This document shows, in pieces, positions 1 through 6,956 of a stretch of 18,960 nt of DNA. The position numbers and the translations under genes were made by a program. Source of the DNA: DATAYF01 sp036272735 (GTDB taxonomy: Bacteria; Chloroflexota; Ktedonobacteria; Ktedonobacterales; Ktedonobacteraceae); NCBI GenBank assembly GCA_036272735.1, contig DATAYF010000272.1, positions 1 to 18,960 on the forward strand, in the 5' to 3' direction. Each line of letters begins with the position of its first letter. Within the stretch, counting starts at the first letter, position 1. The notes under the pieces were generated by a model that saw only the letters and a program-made list of their open reading frames with translations, had not been told where the DNA came from and searched no databases.

Positions 1-1
1 C

Positions 2-262
2 GATGGCAGCGACATCATCGCCGTTTACACAACGATGTCTACCGCCATGCAGCGCACCCGCGAGGGAAACGGGCCGCTGCTGCTAGAGATGTGCTGCCCT
101 ACTAACCCCTCCTTAAACAACGATCCGCTACGATGTTGCCAACGCGTATTAGAGCAGCAACACAATTGGGACGACGCGTGGGCAGAGCAACTCCACCAGC
201 GCATCGCCACCGAAGTGGAACAAGCCATGCACGATGCTTTGCAGGTAGAGGATCGTGATTAG
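2..262 (+). CDS. 2-oxoacid dehydrogenase E1 alpha-like subunit, C-terminal part only
   Basis: The reading frame is open from base 2 to the TAG at 260-262, so the gene starts upstream of the window. The opening residues DGSDIIAVYTTMSTAMQR match the stretch where thiamine-diphosphate E1 alpha subunits read D-G-N-D-(V)-x-A-V-Y-x-A, and the end (L-E-Q-Q-H-N-W-D-D-A-W-A-E plus an acidic helix) matches the usual C-terminal helix of pyruvate or branched-chain E1 alpha. The family acts with E1 beta, E2 and E3 to decarboxylate 2-oxoacids in the cytoplasm. Oddity: between GPLLLEM and NNDP I see only a short cysteine-containing stretch (CCPTNPSL), where the family normally carries a longer loop with H-x-x-x-D-D and Y-R. 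No E1 beta gene follows. The ATG at 35 is internal, not the start. The family call is fairly secure; substrate and activity are open. Confidence 0.7.
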   Translation, partial: DGSDIIAVYTTMSTAMQRTREGNGPLLLEMCCPTNPSLNNDPLRCCQRVLEQQHNWDDAWAEQLHQRIATEVEQAMHDALQVEDRD

Positions 263-287
263 CAGTCATTTTCTGAATTATTAGTCA

Positions 288-349
288 TTTAGCATGTTGA
301 TGGCCATCTACCGTGCCGGCGGCACATAGATGACCATCAACATGCTAAA
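288..349. terminator. Long near-perfect palindrome (hairpin) after the E1 alpha-like gene
   Basis: The left arm (288-317) begins TTTAGCATGTTGATGG and pairs with 321-349, leaving a 3-nt loop (GGC). About 29 positions pair, with one G/U-type mismatch near the middle and one bulged base near the tip. It starts 26 bases after the E1 alpha stop and has no T tract on either strand. It is probably a transcription barrier or mRNA-end structure. The ATG at 330 lies in its right arm and is not a credible start for the next gene. Confidence 0.6.
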
Positions 350-428
350 GAGATGCGCCATAATTGAGAAACATGGTACACTTTTGGGACAACCATCCAT
401 AGACAAAAACCTAAAAGAGGATCAGCAT

Positions 429-2444
429 ATGCAGCAATCATTTCCCGACACGTTATTTTACGGCGGAGATTACAACCCGGAACAGTGGTCCGAAGAGGTC
501 TGGCAAGAAGATATGCGCCTGATGCAGCTGGCGCACGTCAATATGGTATCCATTAATATCTTTTCCTGGGCCTTGTTGGAGCCGGAACCAGGCCGCTACG
601 TATTTGAACAGCTTGATCGCATCATGGACATGTTGGCGCAAAACGGCATCAGTGCGGACCTGGCAACCGGCACAGCATCGCCGCCAACCTGGATGAGTCG
701 TCTCTACCCGTCCATGTTGCCGGTCACACGCGAAGGGGTACGCATGAGCCACGGCTCACGGCAACATTACTGCCCAAACAGCCCTGATTATCGGCGCAAG
801 TCGGCCGAACTCGTGCAACGTCTGGCCGAGCGCTACGCCAAACATCCAGCCTTAACGATGTGGCACCTCAATAACGAGTACGGTTGCCACACTGCTCAGT
901 GCTATTGCGACAACTGCGCCACGGCGTTTCGCCACTGGCTACAAGAGCGCTATCATACGCTGGATGACCTCAATTTCGCCTGGGGTACCAATTTCTGGAG
1001 CCAGCGCTACTACCACTGGGAAGATATTCTTCCCCCTCGCGTCTCACCAACATTCAACAATCCTGGGCAATGCCTGGACTACTGGCGTTTTATGTCTGAT
1101 TCGTTACTTGGATGTTATCGCACCGAAGAAGATATACTGCGCGCCACGACGCCCAATGTGCCGCTCACCACAAACCTGATGGTAGGATTCAAGCCTACCG
1201 ATGCGTTTGCCTGGGCGAAGCACATGGATGTCGTCTCGTTCGATATGTATCCACCGCACACAGCCGCCGCCTGGGGAACAGCCTTACCGCACGATCTCAT
1301 GCGTTCACTCAAAGGCGGCCAACCACACCTGGTGATGGAGCAGAGTCCCAGCCAGGTCAATTGGATGCCACAAAATCCGCATAAACGACCAGGGCAGATG
1401 CGCCTCCACAGCATGCAGGCGCTGGCACACGGGGCCGATGGCGTCCTGTTCTTTCAATGGCGTCAATCGCTAGCCGGGTCAGAAAAATTCCATAGCGCGG
1501 TCGTCTCGCACGAGGGCAGCGAACACACGCGCATCTTCCAGCAAGCCGCGCAAGTTGGCAATGAACTGCACATGCTCGCGCCAGTAGTCGCAGGGTCACG
1601 CGTGCAGGCGCAGGTCGCTATTGTGATGGATTGGCACAACTGGTGGGACGTGGAGTATCTGCCGGGTCCAAGCGACCACCTGCACTACTGGCAACAATTG
1701 AACGACTATTATCATGCCCTACACGATCTCAATGTAGCCGTCGATGTGGTCGAGCCAGATAGCGATTTATCACAATACCGCCTCGTGGTCGCACCACTGC
1801 TGCATATGCTGCGCCCGGGGGTTGCTAACAATGTACAGCAATTCGTCGAACGCGGCGGAACCTTGCTCACCACATTCTTCAGTGGCATCGTTGATGAGCA
1901 CGATCACGTCGTCCCTGGTGGCTATCCTGGTGAACTACGCAAATTGCTTGGCATCTATGTTGAAGAATTCGACCCCTGGACGCCACAGATGAGCAACGAA
2001 GTAATCGTGAAGGAGGGCGCACTTAGTGGTCGCTACCCTTGTTCGATCTGGGGAGAGTTGCTTCATCTCGAAGGTGCACAGGTGCTCGGCACCTTCGCCG
2101 AGGATTACTACACGGGAGGACCGGCACTCACGGTCAACAAATTTGGGCAGGGCCACGCCTACTACATTGCTACCCAGGGATCAGATGCGCTCATCGGCAA
2201 ATTGATGCAAGAACTGTGCCATGTCGCCAACGTGGCTCCCGTACTGGAAGCGCCTACGGGTGTCGAAGTGACCAGACGCACGCGAACCGATGGGCACGCC
2301 ATCTACTTCCTGCTCAACTACACCCAGCAAGCACAACAGATATCGCTCCCCACGGGCAACTTTACCTCGCTCCTTGACGACAAACAAGCAAACGAGAAAG
2401 TGACGGTTGGGCCGATGAACGTGGTTGTGCTGTTGGAGCAGTAA
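429..2444 (+). CDS. Beta-galactosidase, glycoside hydrolase family 42
   Basis: A 671-residue cytoplasmic enzyme, the usual GH42 length, that removes terminal beta-galactose from short oligosaccharides or plant galactosides. The N-terminal TIM barrel begins YGGDYNPEQW, a GH42 signature. The acid/base is the Glu of HLNNEYG (E150), and the likely nucleophile is the Glu of VMEQSPSQVNW (E304). A zinc-type cysteine cluster follows the acid/base (C-H-T-A-Q-C-Y-C-D-N-C), with a further Cys in QHYCPNSP. A trimerisation-like domain and a small beta domain complete the protein. There is no signal peptide. The start at 429 is chosen because AAGAGGA (about 414-420) sits 8 bases upstream and the family homology begins at once; the longer frame from 330 starts inside a palindrome. 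No sugar transporter or regulator lies beside it. It converges on the P450 gene. Confidence 0.93.
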   Translation: MQQSFPDTLFYGGDYNPEQWSEEVWQEDMRLMQLAHVNMVSINIFSWALLEPEPGRYVFEQLDRIMDMLAQNGISADLATGTASPPTWMSRLYPSMLPVTREGVRMSHGSRQHYCPNSPDYRRKSAELVQRLAERYAKHPALTMWHLNNEYGCHTAQCYCDNCATAFRHWLQERYHTLDDLNFAWGTNFWSQRYYHWEDILPPRVSPTFNNPGQCLDYWRFMSDSLLGCYRTEEDILRATTPNVPLTTNLMVGFKPTDAFAWAKHMDVVSFDMYPPHTAAAWGTALPHDLMRSLKGGQPHLVMEQSPSQVNWMPQNPHKRPGQMRLHSMQALAHGADGVLFFQWRQSLAGSEKFHSAVVSHEGSEHTRIFQQAAQVGNELHMLAPVVAGSRVQAQVAIVMDWHNWWDVEYLPGPSDHLHYWQQLNDYYHALHDLNVAVDVVEPDSDLSQYRLVVAPLLHMLRPGVANNVQQFVERGGTLLTTFFSGIVDEHDHVVPGGYPGELRKLLGIYVEEFDPWTPQMSNEVIVKEGALSGRYPCSIWGELLHLEGAQVLGTFAEDYYTGGPALTVNKFGQGHAYYIATQGSDALIGKLMQELCHVANVAPVLEAPTGVEVTRRTRTDGHAIYFLLNYTQQAQQISLPTGNFTSLLDDKQANEKVTVGPMNVVVLLEQ

Positions 2445-2469
2445 GGGAACAGGGAGCGAGAACTGCAAC

Positions 2470-2495
2470 ATCAGTATATCGATATATTGATTTTT
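2470..2495. terminator. A/T-rich dyad between convergent GH42 and P450 genes
   Basis: Bases 2470-2491 form a nearly perfect loop-free 22-bp palindrome (ATCAGTATATCGATAT and its mirror), followed on the plus strand by a T run from 2491. It lies 26 bases after the GH42 stop. A weak intrinsic terminator for the plus-strand gene is the simplest reading. Confidence 0.45.
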
Positions 2496-2524
2496 GTATT
2501 GGGAGTTTCCAACGTTAGTTTTTT

Positions 2525-3880
2525 CTAATAGCGGCGGGTGCTCAAACGCACGCGGAATGCATAGCCAAATGTAGGTGTAGGATCATTCTTCACGCGCAGT
2601 TTGGACTGGGGATGCACCCACTCCAGGCCAACCATATGCAAGAGCGTCGCCATTACCAGCACGATCTGCGCCTCTGCCGCACCGGCTCCCAGGCAGAGAT
2701 GGGTGCCAATGCCAAAAGGAGCATAGGCTCCACGCTGCTTATGTTCCTTGCGCTCCTCACCATAGCGCTCAATAGTAAACGTGTAAGGAGCAGGAAAGAG
2801 TTCTGGCAGGAAATGGCTCACCGTCGTGGCAAGCATCACGTTCTGCCCCTCTTTGACACGATATCCTGCGAAGGTAAAATCTCTGGCAGCGGTACGGGTG
2901 ATAACCGGGGCAATGGAGTGGAGTCGCAGGGTCTCTATCATCGCATGATGGAGCGGTCCATGTGCACGAATCTGTTCCTGCGTTGGTAGCCCCTCGGAAA
3001 AGAGCCGATCGGCTTCCGCCACGCATTGAGCAAGAATATCGGGGTGCTGGAACAGTTCGTATAACATGAAGGTACATTCATTGGCAACGGTATCCAGGCC
3101 AGCAACGAACGGACCCAGCGAGGCAAAGACAATCTGCTCCTCGCTACTGAGCAGACCCTGAAAATCTGGCTTCTGACTGGCAGCCAGAATATCATCAACC
3201 AGGTCTTTTTTGTCGCGGGTAGATGCGCGGTGGGCCGCTACGATCTCCTGCCCCATGTTGAGGTAATGCCGTTTGGCGCGCTGATAGGAGGGCAATTTCA
3301 GCATGAAGGTAGGCATTTGTTTGGTCTCATGGACATTGAGCGCGACCCTGACCGACGTAATCATGTGTTGGAGATGATCGCCCGGCGCATAATGAGCCAG
3401 GGCTCTCCCGAGTTGCTCAGTGACGATCAGGCGAAAGAGATACAGCGCGGCCATCTCATCACCAACCTGAATACCATTGGCAACGTTCTGGGCGATATCG
3501 ACCAGGAGCGGGATATCAGATAACAGAGTGCTTACCGAGTAAGCAGGCTTCAACAACTTACGCAATCGAGCGTGCGGTTCGCCATCGATGGCTTGCATGT
3601 GCTGCTCCACGCCAAACTCGCGACCAAATTCGTGCCAGAATTCGTATGAGCGAAAGAGGGTAGCTCCTGATTGGGTCACGAACGTATTGGCTTCTGGTCC
3701 CGCCATGACGACGAATTCCTGGTTGAGGGCATGCACACGAAATATAGATCCCAATTGCTTGTATTGCCCGACAAGGAATGCCATCAGATCTTGCTGCATC
3801 GCCAGTGCATTTCCCAGCACAGGCCAGCCCCGTGCAAGTGGTGGCTGAGGAAGTTGATCGATAGCGGTATCAATGCTCAT
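2525..3880 (-). CDS. Cytochrome P450
   Basis: A 451-residue soluble heme monooxygenase. Visible landmarks in order are a proline-rich N-terminus (QLPQPPLARGWPVLGN), the I-helix oxygen-binding motif AGLDT (260-264), the K-helix ExxR as ETLR (316-319) and the heme loop FGIGTHLCLG with ligand Cys at about 396. There is no membrane anchor. The ATG at 3880 is preferred over the in-frame TTG at 3892, because a G-rich stretch (GGGGGA) ends about 4 bases before it and the TTG lacks its own ribosome site. No ferredoxin or ferredoxin reductase gene lies nearby, so its electron donor is unknown. The neighbours do not indicate a substrate; the family hydroxylates or epoxidises lipids, terpenes or polyketides. 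Confidence 0.95.
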   Translation of the reverse strand: MSIDTAIDQLPQPPLARGWPVLGNALAMQQDLMAFLVGQYKQLGSIFRVHALNQEFVVMAGPEANTFVTQSGATLFRSYEFWHEFGREFGVEQHMQAIDGEPHARLRKLLKPAYSVSTLLSDIPLLVDIAQNVANGIQVGDEMAALYLFRLIVTEQLGRALAHYAPGDHLQHMITSVRVALNVHETKQMPTFMLKLPSYQRAKRHYLNMGQEIVAAHRASTRDKKDLVDDILAASQKPDFQGLLSSEEQIVFASLGPFVAGLDTVANECTFMLYELFQHPDILAQCVAEADRLFSEGLPTQEQIRAHGPLHHAMIETLRLHSIAPVITRTAARDFTFAGYRVKEGQNVMLATTVSHFLPELFPAPYTFTIERYGEERKEHKQRGAYAPFGIGTHLCLGAGAAEAQIVLVMATLLHMVGLEWVHPQSKLRVKNDPTPTFGYAFRVRLSTRRY

Positions 3881-4187
3881 TTTGTCCCCCAACGTTATCT
3901 AGTACTCCAGCAAGTCGATTCACGGATAATCATACCACACAATCATGTTCTTCAATCAAATTATTGCCGCGATCCAATGATGTAACCACGCACGAAAAGC
4001 CAGATGGTCATTACGCGGCGATTTCTGCATGTCAAGGTGAACTCTTTTCACTCTTCTGATAGGTGATCATGATTCTCAACAAGAATAGGGAAAAGATCAT
4101 AATTTCCCTCCCACCCATATTGCATCTAGCAACAAACCTCATCCGTGTTAGTAAATGCATAGTATTTTTTAAAGGAGGAAGCGGGTA
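3881..4187. other. Divergent intergenic region between P450 and zinc-ribbon genes
   Basis: This 307-base A/T-rich gap must hold the promoters of both flanking genes. I see no ORF with a ribosome site and no clear sigma-70 promoter. It contains the dyad at 4088-4108 (listed separately) and an AAAGGAGG ribosome site at 4171-4178 for the plus-strand gene. Confidence 0.5.
4088..4108. promoter_or_regulatory. Operator-like dyad GGGAAA-N9-TTTCCC
   Basis: Two perfect 6-bp half-sites separated by 9 bases lie in the divergent region, 80 bases before the zinc-ribbon gene and about 210 before the P450. The size suits a dimeric repressor. No regulator gene sits beside it, so its role is inferred from geometry only. 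Confidence 0.3.
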
Positions 4188-4625
4188 ATGTACTGCGCAA
4201 GTTGTGGTCAAAGCGTCAAGGATGGTGCGCGTTTCTGTGAAAATTGTGGCTCGCCTCTTCAGGAGAGCGAGGCTGTCATTTCCTACGCTCCTGAAGCGCC
4301 TGCCAGGCAGCGTAGAGGGAGTAGAGATACCGGAGATCCCTATAAAGACCAGATCGCCGCCTTGAAACTCGAAATCAGGCAGCTCAAGCTAGAGTTGAAA
4401 CAAATTACGACGAATATGTCCAATACGCGGGCACAGCACTACGAAACAGCGGCATTTGTGCCGGAGGGTCTGCTCAGGCGCGGCTACAAATGGTTCGAAG
4501 ATTTTAAACTGCTGGGTCCTCAACAACAAAAGCAGCATTTACAACAGGAAATCATGGACCTGGAACAGCAGCTTCTCGGCTTGCAGCAGGCCCAGATGAA
4601 GTGGAAAACAGCGAGACGCGGCTAG
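4188..4625 (+). CDS. Zinc-ribbon, coiled-coil protein of unknown function
   Basis: A 145-residue protein starting at an ATG with a strong AAAGGAGG site 9 bases upstream. It opens with a zinc ribbon of the type C-x2-C-x10-C-x2-C (C3, C6, C17, C20: MYCASCGQSVKDGARFCENC). A short linker leads to a charged, heptad-like helix at about 54-80 (KLEIRQLKLELKQI) and a Q/L-rich helix at about 112-138. There are no membrane segments. Bacterial proteins of this plan are usually unannotated and may act as metal-dependent scaffolds or nucleic-acid binders. Its last codons form one arm of the hairpin at 4609-4639. The gene is convincing; the function is unknown. Confidence 0.8.
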   Translation: MYCASCGQSVKDGARFCENCGSPLQESEAVISYAPEAPARQRRGSRDTGDPYKDQIAALKLEIRQLKLELKQITTNMSNTRAQHYETAAFVPEGLLRRGYKWFEDFKLLGPQQQKQHLQQEIMDLEQQLLGLQQAQMKWKTARRG

Positions 4626-4639
4626 TCCGCGTCTCGCTG
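4609..4639. terminator. Bidirectional hairpin containing both stop codons
   Basis: A perfect 13-bp G+C-rich stem (CAGCGAGACGCGG with its complement) closes a 5-nt loop CTAGT at 4622-4626. The CTAG in the loop gives TAG as stop for the plus-strand gene (4623-4625) and TAG for the minus-strand gene (4622-4624). There is no T tract on either strand. It probably terminates or protects both convergent transcripts. Confidence 0.6.
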
Positions 4640-5422
4640 GAATTGCTGATCTAAAAACGCTGCGAAACCATCCAACATACGTTCATCCAAGGATATCGCC
4701 GGGCTTAGCCCACGGTAAAGTTGCAGCGCTTGATTGATAAGGGCATGGAATTCAGCGGGGAATGCCTCAAGACCATAGATGCCACCTTCATCCTTTGAAT
4801 AGACGTGTCCCTCAGAGAGATAGGCAGCTACTCGACAGGCATTGAGTACAAAGTATATGGGATTGCTCATACGACCCTCACGCGCTTCTCTGTAGTCTCC
4901 GAGGATGGAGTGAGTATAATCTTTGGCAGGCACCACTGGAAAAACCTCTTGTACAGGTTTTCCGCACAGCGCGATACCACGGTGACGGATAATCATCAGA
5001 TGGGCCGTTAAGTCAGGATCGCGTCGCCTTTCTGCATTCCAGTGTTGCCAGGTTCCGTCTCTCATCTCCCTCTCGTTTTGTTGCCTCCACGTCTCGCTGT
5101 AGTGCAGGTCGTACAGCAGAGGATGCTCAAAGGGATGAAGCCCTGACAGGATTACAAAGCTAGTTTCGATAGGACAAGGAGCATTTGAAAGATGCAAAAG
5201 ATGATCTATGATCTGGCGTTTGATCTCGACAGACATTGGCTGTTGTACGACAACGAACAAATCAATATCGCTGCGCTCAGGATTGAAGCATCCCATTGCT
5301 AACGAGCCATGAAGGTACACGCCAACTAGATTATCGCTGAGAATGGTAGATATGTGTTGGCGAAACTTCTGGACCTGTGTGCGAACGGGAGTGGGGCACG
5401 ATTTCCAATTATACTGAGACAT
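4622..5422 (-). CDS. AadA-type aminoglycoside nucleotidyltransferase-like protein
   Basis: A 266-residue protein, close to the roughly 260 residues of AadA/ANT(3'') enzymes, which adenylylate streptomycin or spectinomycin using ATP. The nucleotidyltransferase signature is clear: Y-L-H-G-S-L-A-M-G then R-S-D-I-D-L-F-V-V-V, with G-S and D-x-D as the nucleotide/metal-binding residues. An IETSFVIL segment sits where AadA has its catalytic Glu. The C-terminal helical part (YFVLNACRVAAYLSEG, then the G-L-E-A-F-P region) resembles the AadA C-terminal domain (DUF4111). ATG 5422 is chosen because GAAGGAAAA lies just upstream; the longer frame to 5464 has no such site. It is downstream of the MFS gene on the same strand, 127 bases away. 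Drug specificity cannot be read from sequence; an intrinsic housekeeping homolog is possible. Confidence 0.82.
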   Translation of the reverse strand: MSQYNWKSCPTPVRTQVQKFRQHISTILSDNLVGVYLHGSLAMGCFNPERSDIDLFVVVQQPMSVEIKRQIIDHLLHLSNAPCPIETSFVILSGLHPFEHPLLYDLHYSETWRQQNEREMRDGTWQHWNAERRRDPDLTAHLMIIRHRGIALCGKPVQEVFPVVPAKDYTHSILGDYREAREGRMSNPIYFVLNACRVAAYLSEGHVYSKDEGGIYGLEAFPAEFHALINQALQLYRGLSPAISLDERMLDGFAAFLDQQFQRDAD

Positions 5423-5549
5423 GATATATTTTCCTTCAAAAGTTGTGAAATTTTCTCCAACCACTCAAGCCCTCAACACTAAATCTATGCTAGAGCCACA
5501 TTCACCTGGCAAATAATAGTAGCCACACAACCCACCTCGTGCTAAGAGA

Positions 5550-6821
5550 TTAGGGGAGTTGGCGAATATCACGGACGGTGAACCCGTAACAACGTACAAC
5601 GGCACTGAATATGCCACCGATAATGAACACTACTGCTGGTCCAATAATATCAGAAAAACCGCCGACGAGAAAATATCCTATTGGCCACACGAGTGCTGTA
5701 GTGATCATATTAATGCTACTTACACGGCCCAATTTCTCTGTCGGCACATATTCCTGTATTAGGACAGGCCAGAGAGTATCGGCGATAGATCCAAAAATCC
5801 CCATCACGATACTTGCAATAATAAAAGCAATGGGCCACCCGAACAGCCCCGTACATGCCATACAAAGGCTACTGAGAATGGAAGTGATGTAAACCAGTAC
5901 ACAACGATGACGTAATGATGCACGTTGCCCAATGTAAATCATTGCCATCAATGACCCTATTGCATTTGCCGATGCATATGCGCTCAACAACCATTCACCC
6001 ATATGGTAGTGACTCGCAACTAATTTAGGAACAGCCACAATAAGTGGGGCTGCCTGACCAATATTCGCTATACTGAAAACGATAAGCGAGACCCAAAGCC
6101 AGCGCATTTGCCTTGTATAGAGGAGTCCCTCACTCACATCCGCTAGTAGTCGCCTGAAGCCCCTTCTTTCACTCTTCGATTCTCTATTTTGTATTTGCTC
6201 CTGCTCAATGGAATACGTCTTCTCATTAGGAACATGCATAAGTAACGAACAGACACCAGCAAAAATAAAAGTCAGGCCGTCACATGCATACACTCCAGCA
6301 TAGCCAGTTTTCCATATTAATGCAGCACAGAAAAGAGGACCTAGCAATCGGCTGATCTGACGACTCACACCATCTAAGGCATTAGCGGATGCTAGAGCTT
6401 CTTTTTCCAGCAATTGGGGCCGAATGGCGGCATAGGCAGGACCAAAAAAAGAAGAGACTGTGCCAAAGAAAGCAACGAGTAGCAATAAGTGCCAGTATTG
6501 TAGAGTTTGCGTCCAAGCCAGGAATGCAATAACGAGAATGCCAATCCCGCTTCCTACATCAGAGAAAATGAGTATAAGACGGCGTGATAAGCGGTCTGCC
6601 ACAACTCCTCCGAATAAGAGCAAAACAATGCTAGGCAGCATCGCCACAAACTCAATAAGGGCAGTAGCAGATGCAGAATGAGTCATATCATAGGTATGCC
6701 ATCCTAACGCAATCAGAAAGATCGTATTGCCTACTTTGGACATAGTTTGACCTGTCCATAACAACGTATACGATTTGGACGAAAGAGCACGAGCGAAACG
6801 GAAACGTTCACCTACAAGCAA
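5550..6821 (-). CDS. MFS transporter, drug/siderophore-exporter type
   Basis: A 423-residue inner-membrane protein with about 12 hydrophobic segments and a long charged central loop after TM6 (EQEQIQNRESKSERRG). The motif-A region between TM2 and TM3 reads GGVVADRLSRRL, typical of proton-driven MFS exporters of the MFS_3/EntS-like group. Start: a TTG at 6821-6819 preceded by AGGAG (6831-6835) with 9-base spacing; no ATG fits as well. It lies between the GNAT-TPR gene (135 bases upstream) and the AadA-like gene (127 bases downstream), all on one strand, which suggests an efflux/modification cluster. Base composition is poorer in G+C than the flanking genes (24 of 60 in 5701-5760 by hand count). 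Substrate unknown. Confidence 0.87.
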   Translation of the reverse strand: MLVGERFRFARALSSKSYTLLWTGQTMSKVGNTIFLIALGWHTYDMTHSASATALIEFVAMLPSIVLLLFGGVVADRLSRRLILIFSDVGSGIGILVIAFLAWTQTLQYWHLLLLVAFFGTVSSFFGPAYAAIRPQLLEKEALASANALDGVSRQISRLLGPLFCAALIWKTGYAGVYACDGLTFIFAGVCSLLMHVPNEKTYSIEQEQIQNRESKSERRGFRRLLADVSEGLLYTRQMRWLWVSLIVFSIANIGQAAPLIVAVPKLVASHYHMGEWLLSAYASANAIGSLMAMIYIGQRASLRHRCVLVYITSILSSLCMACTGLFGWPIAFIIASIVMGIFGSIADTLWPVLIQEYVPTEKLGRVSSINMITTALVWPIGYFLVGGFSDIIGPAVVFIIGGIFSAVVRCYGFTVRDIRQLP

Positions 6822-6830
6822 CCTATTAAG

Positions 6831-6835
6831 CTCCT
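6831..6835 (-). promoter_or_regulatory. Ribosome binding site fixing the TTG start of the MFS gene
   Basis: AGGAG on the minus strand lies 9 bases before TTG 6821. It is the only good Shine-Dalgarno sequence near the start of homology, so the rare TTG start is favoured. Confidence 0.6.
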
Positions 6836-6956
6836 TACACTAAAGACCCAGGCACAGATCCTCTTTTCAATCATGAACACAAAGATGGTGACCTTCCGGT
6901 GGATCTGTACAGTCCATAGCCTGTTAGAAGAAGATAGTTTATGCATCTGGACTAAC

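Noticed and set aside
330..428. Extension of the GH42 gene back to ATG 330
   Set aside because: That ATG lies in the right arm of a long palindrome, has no ribosome site, and family homology begins at 429 after AAGAGGA.
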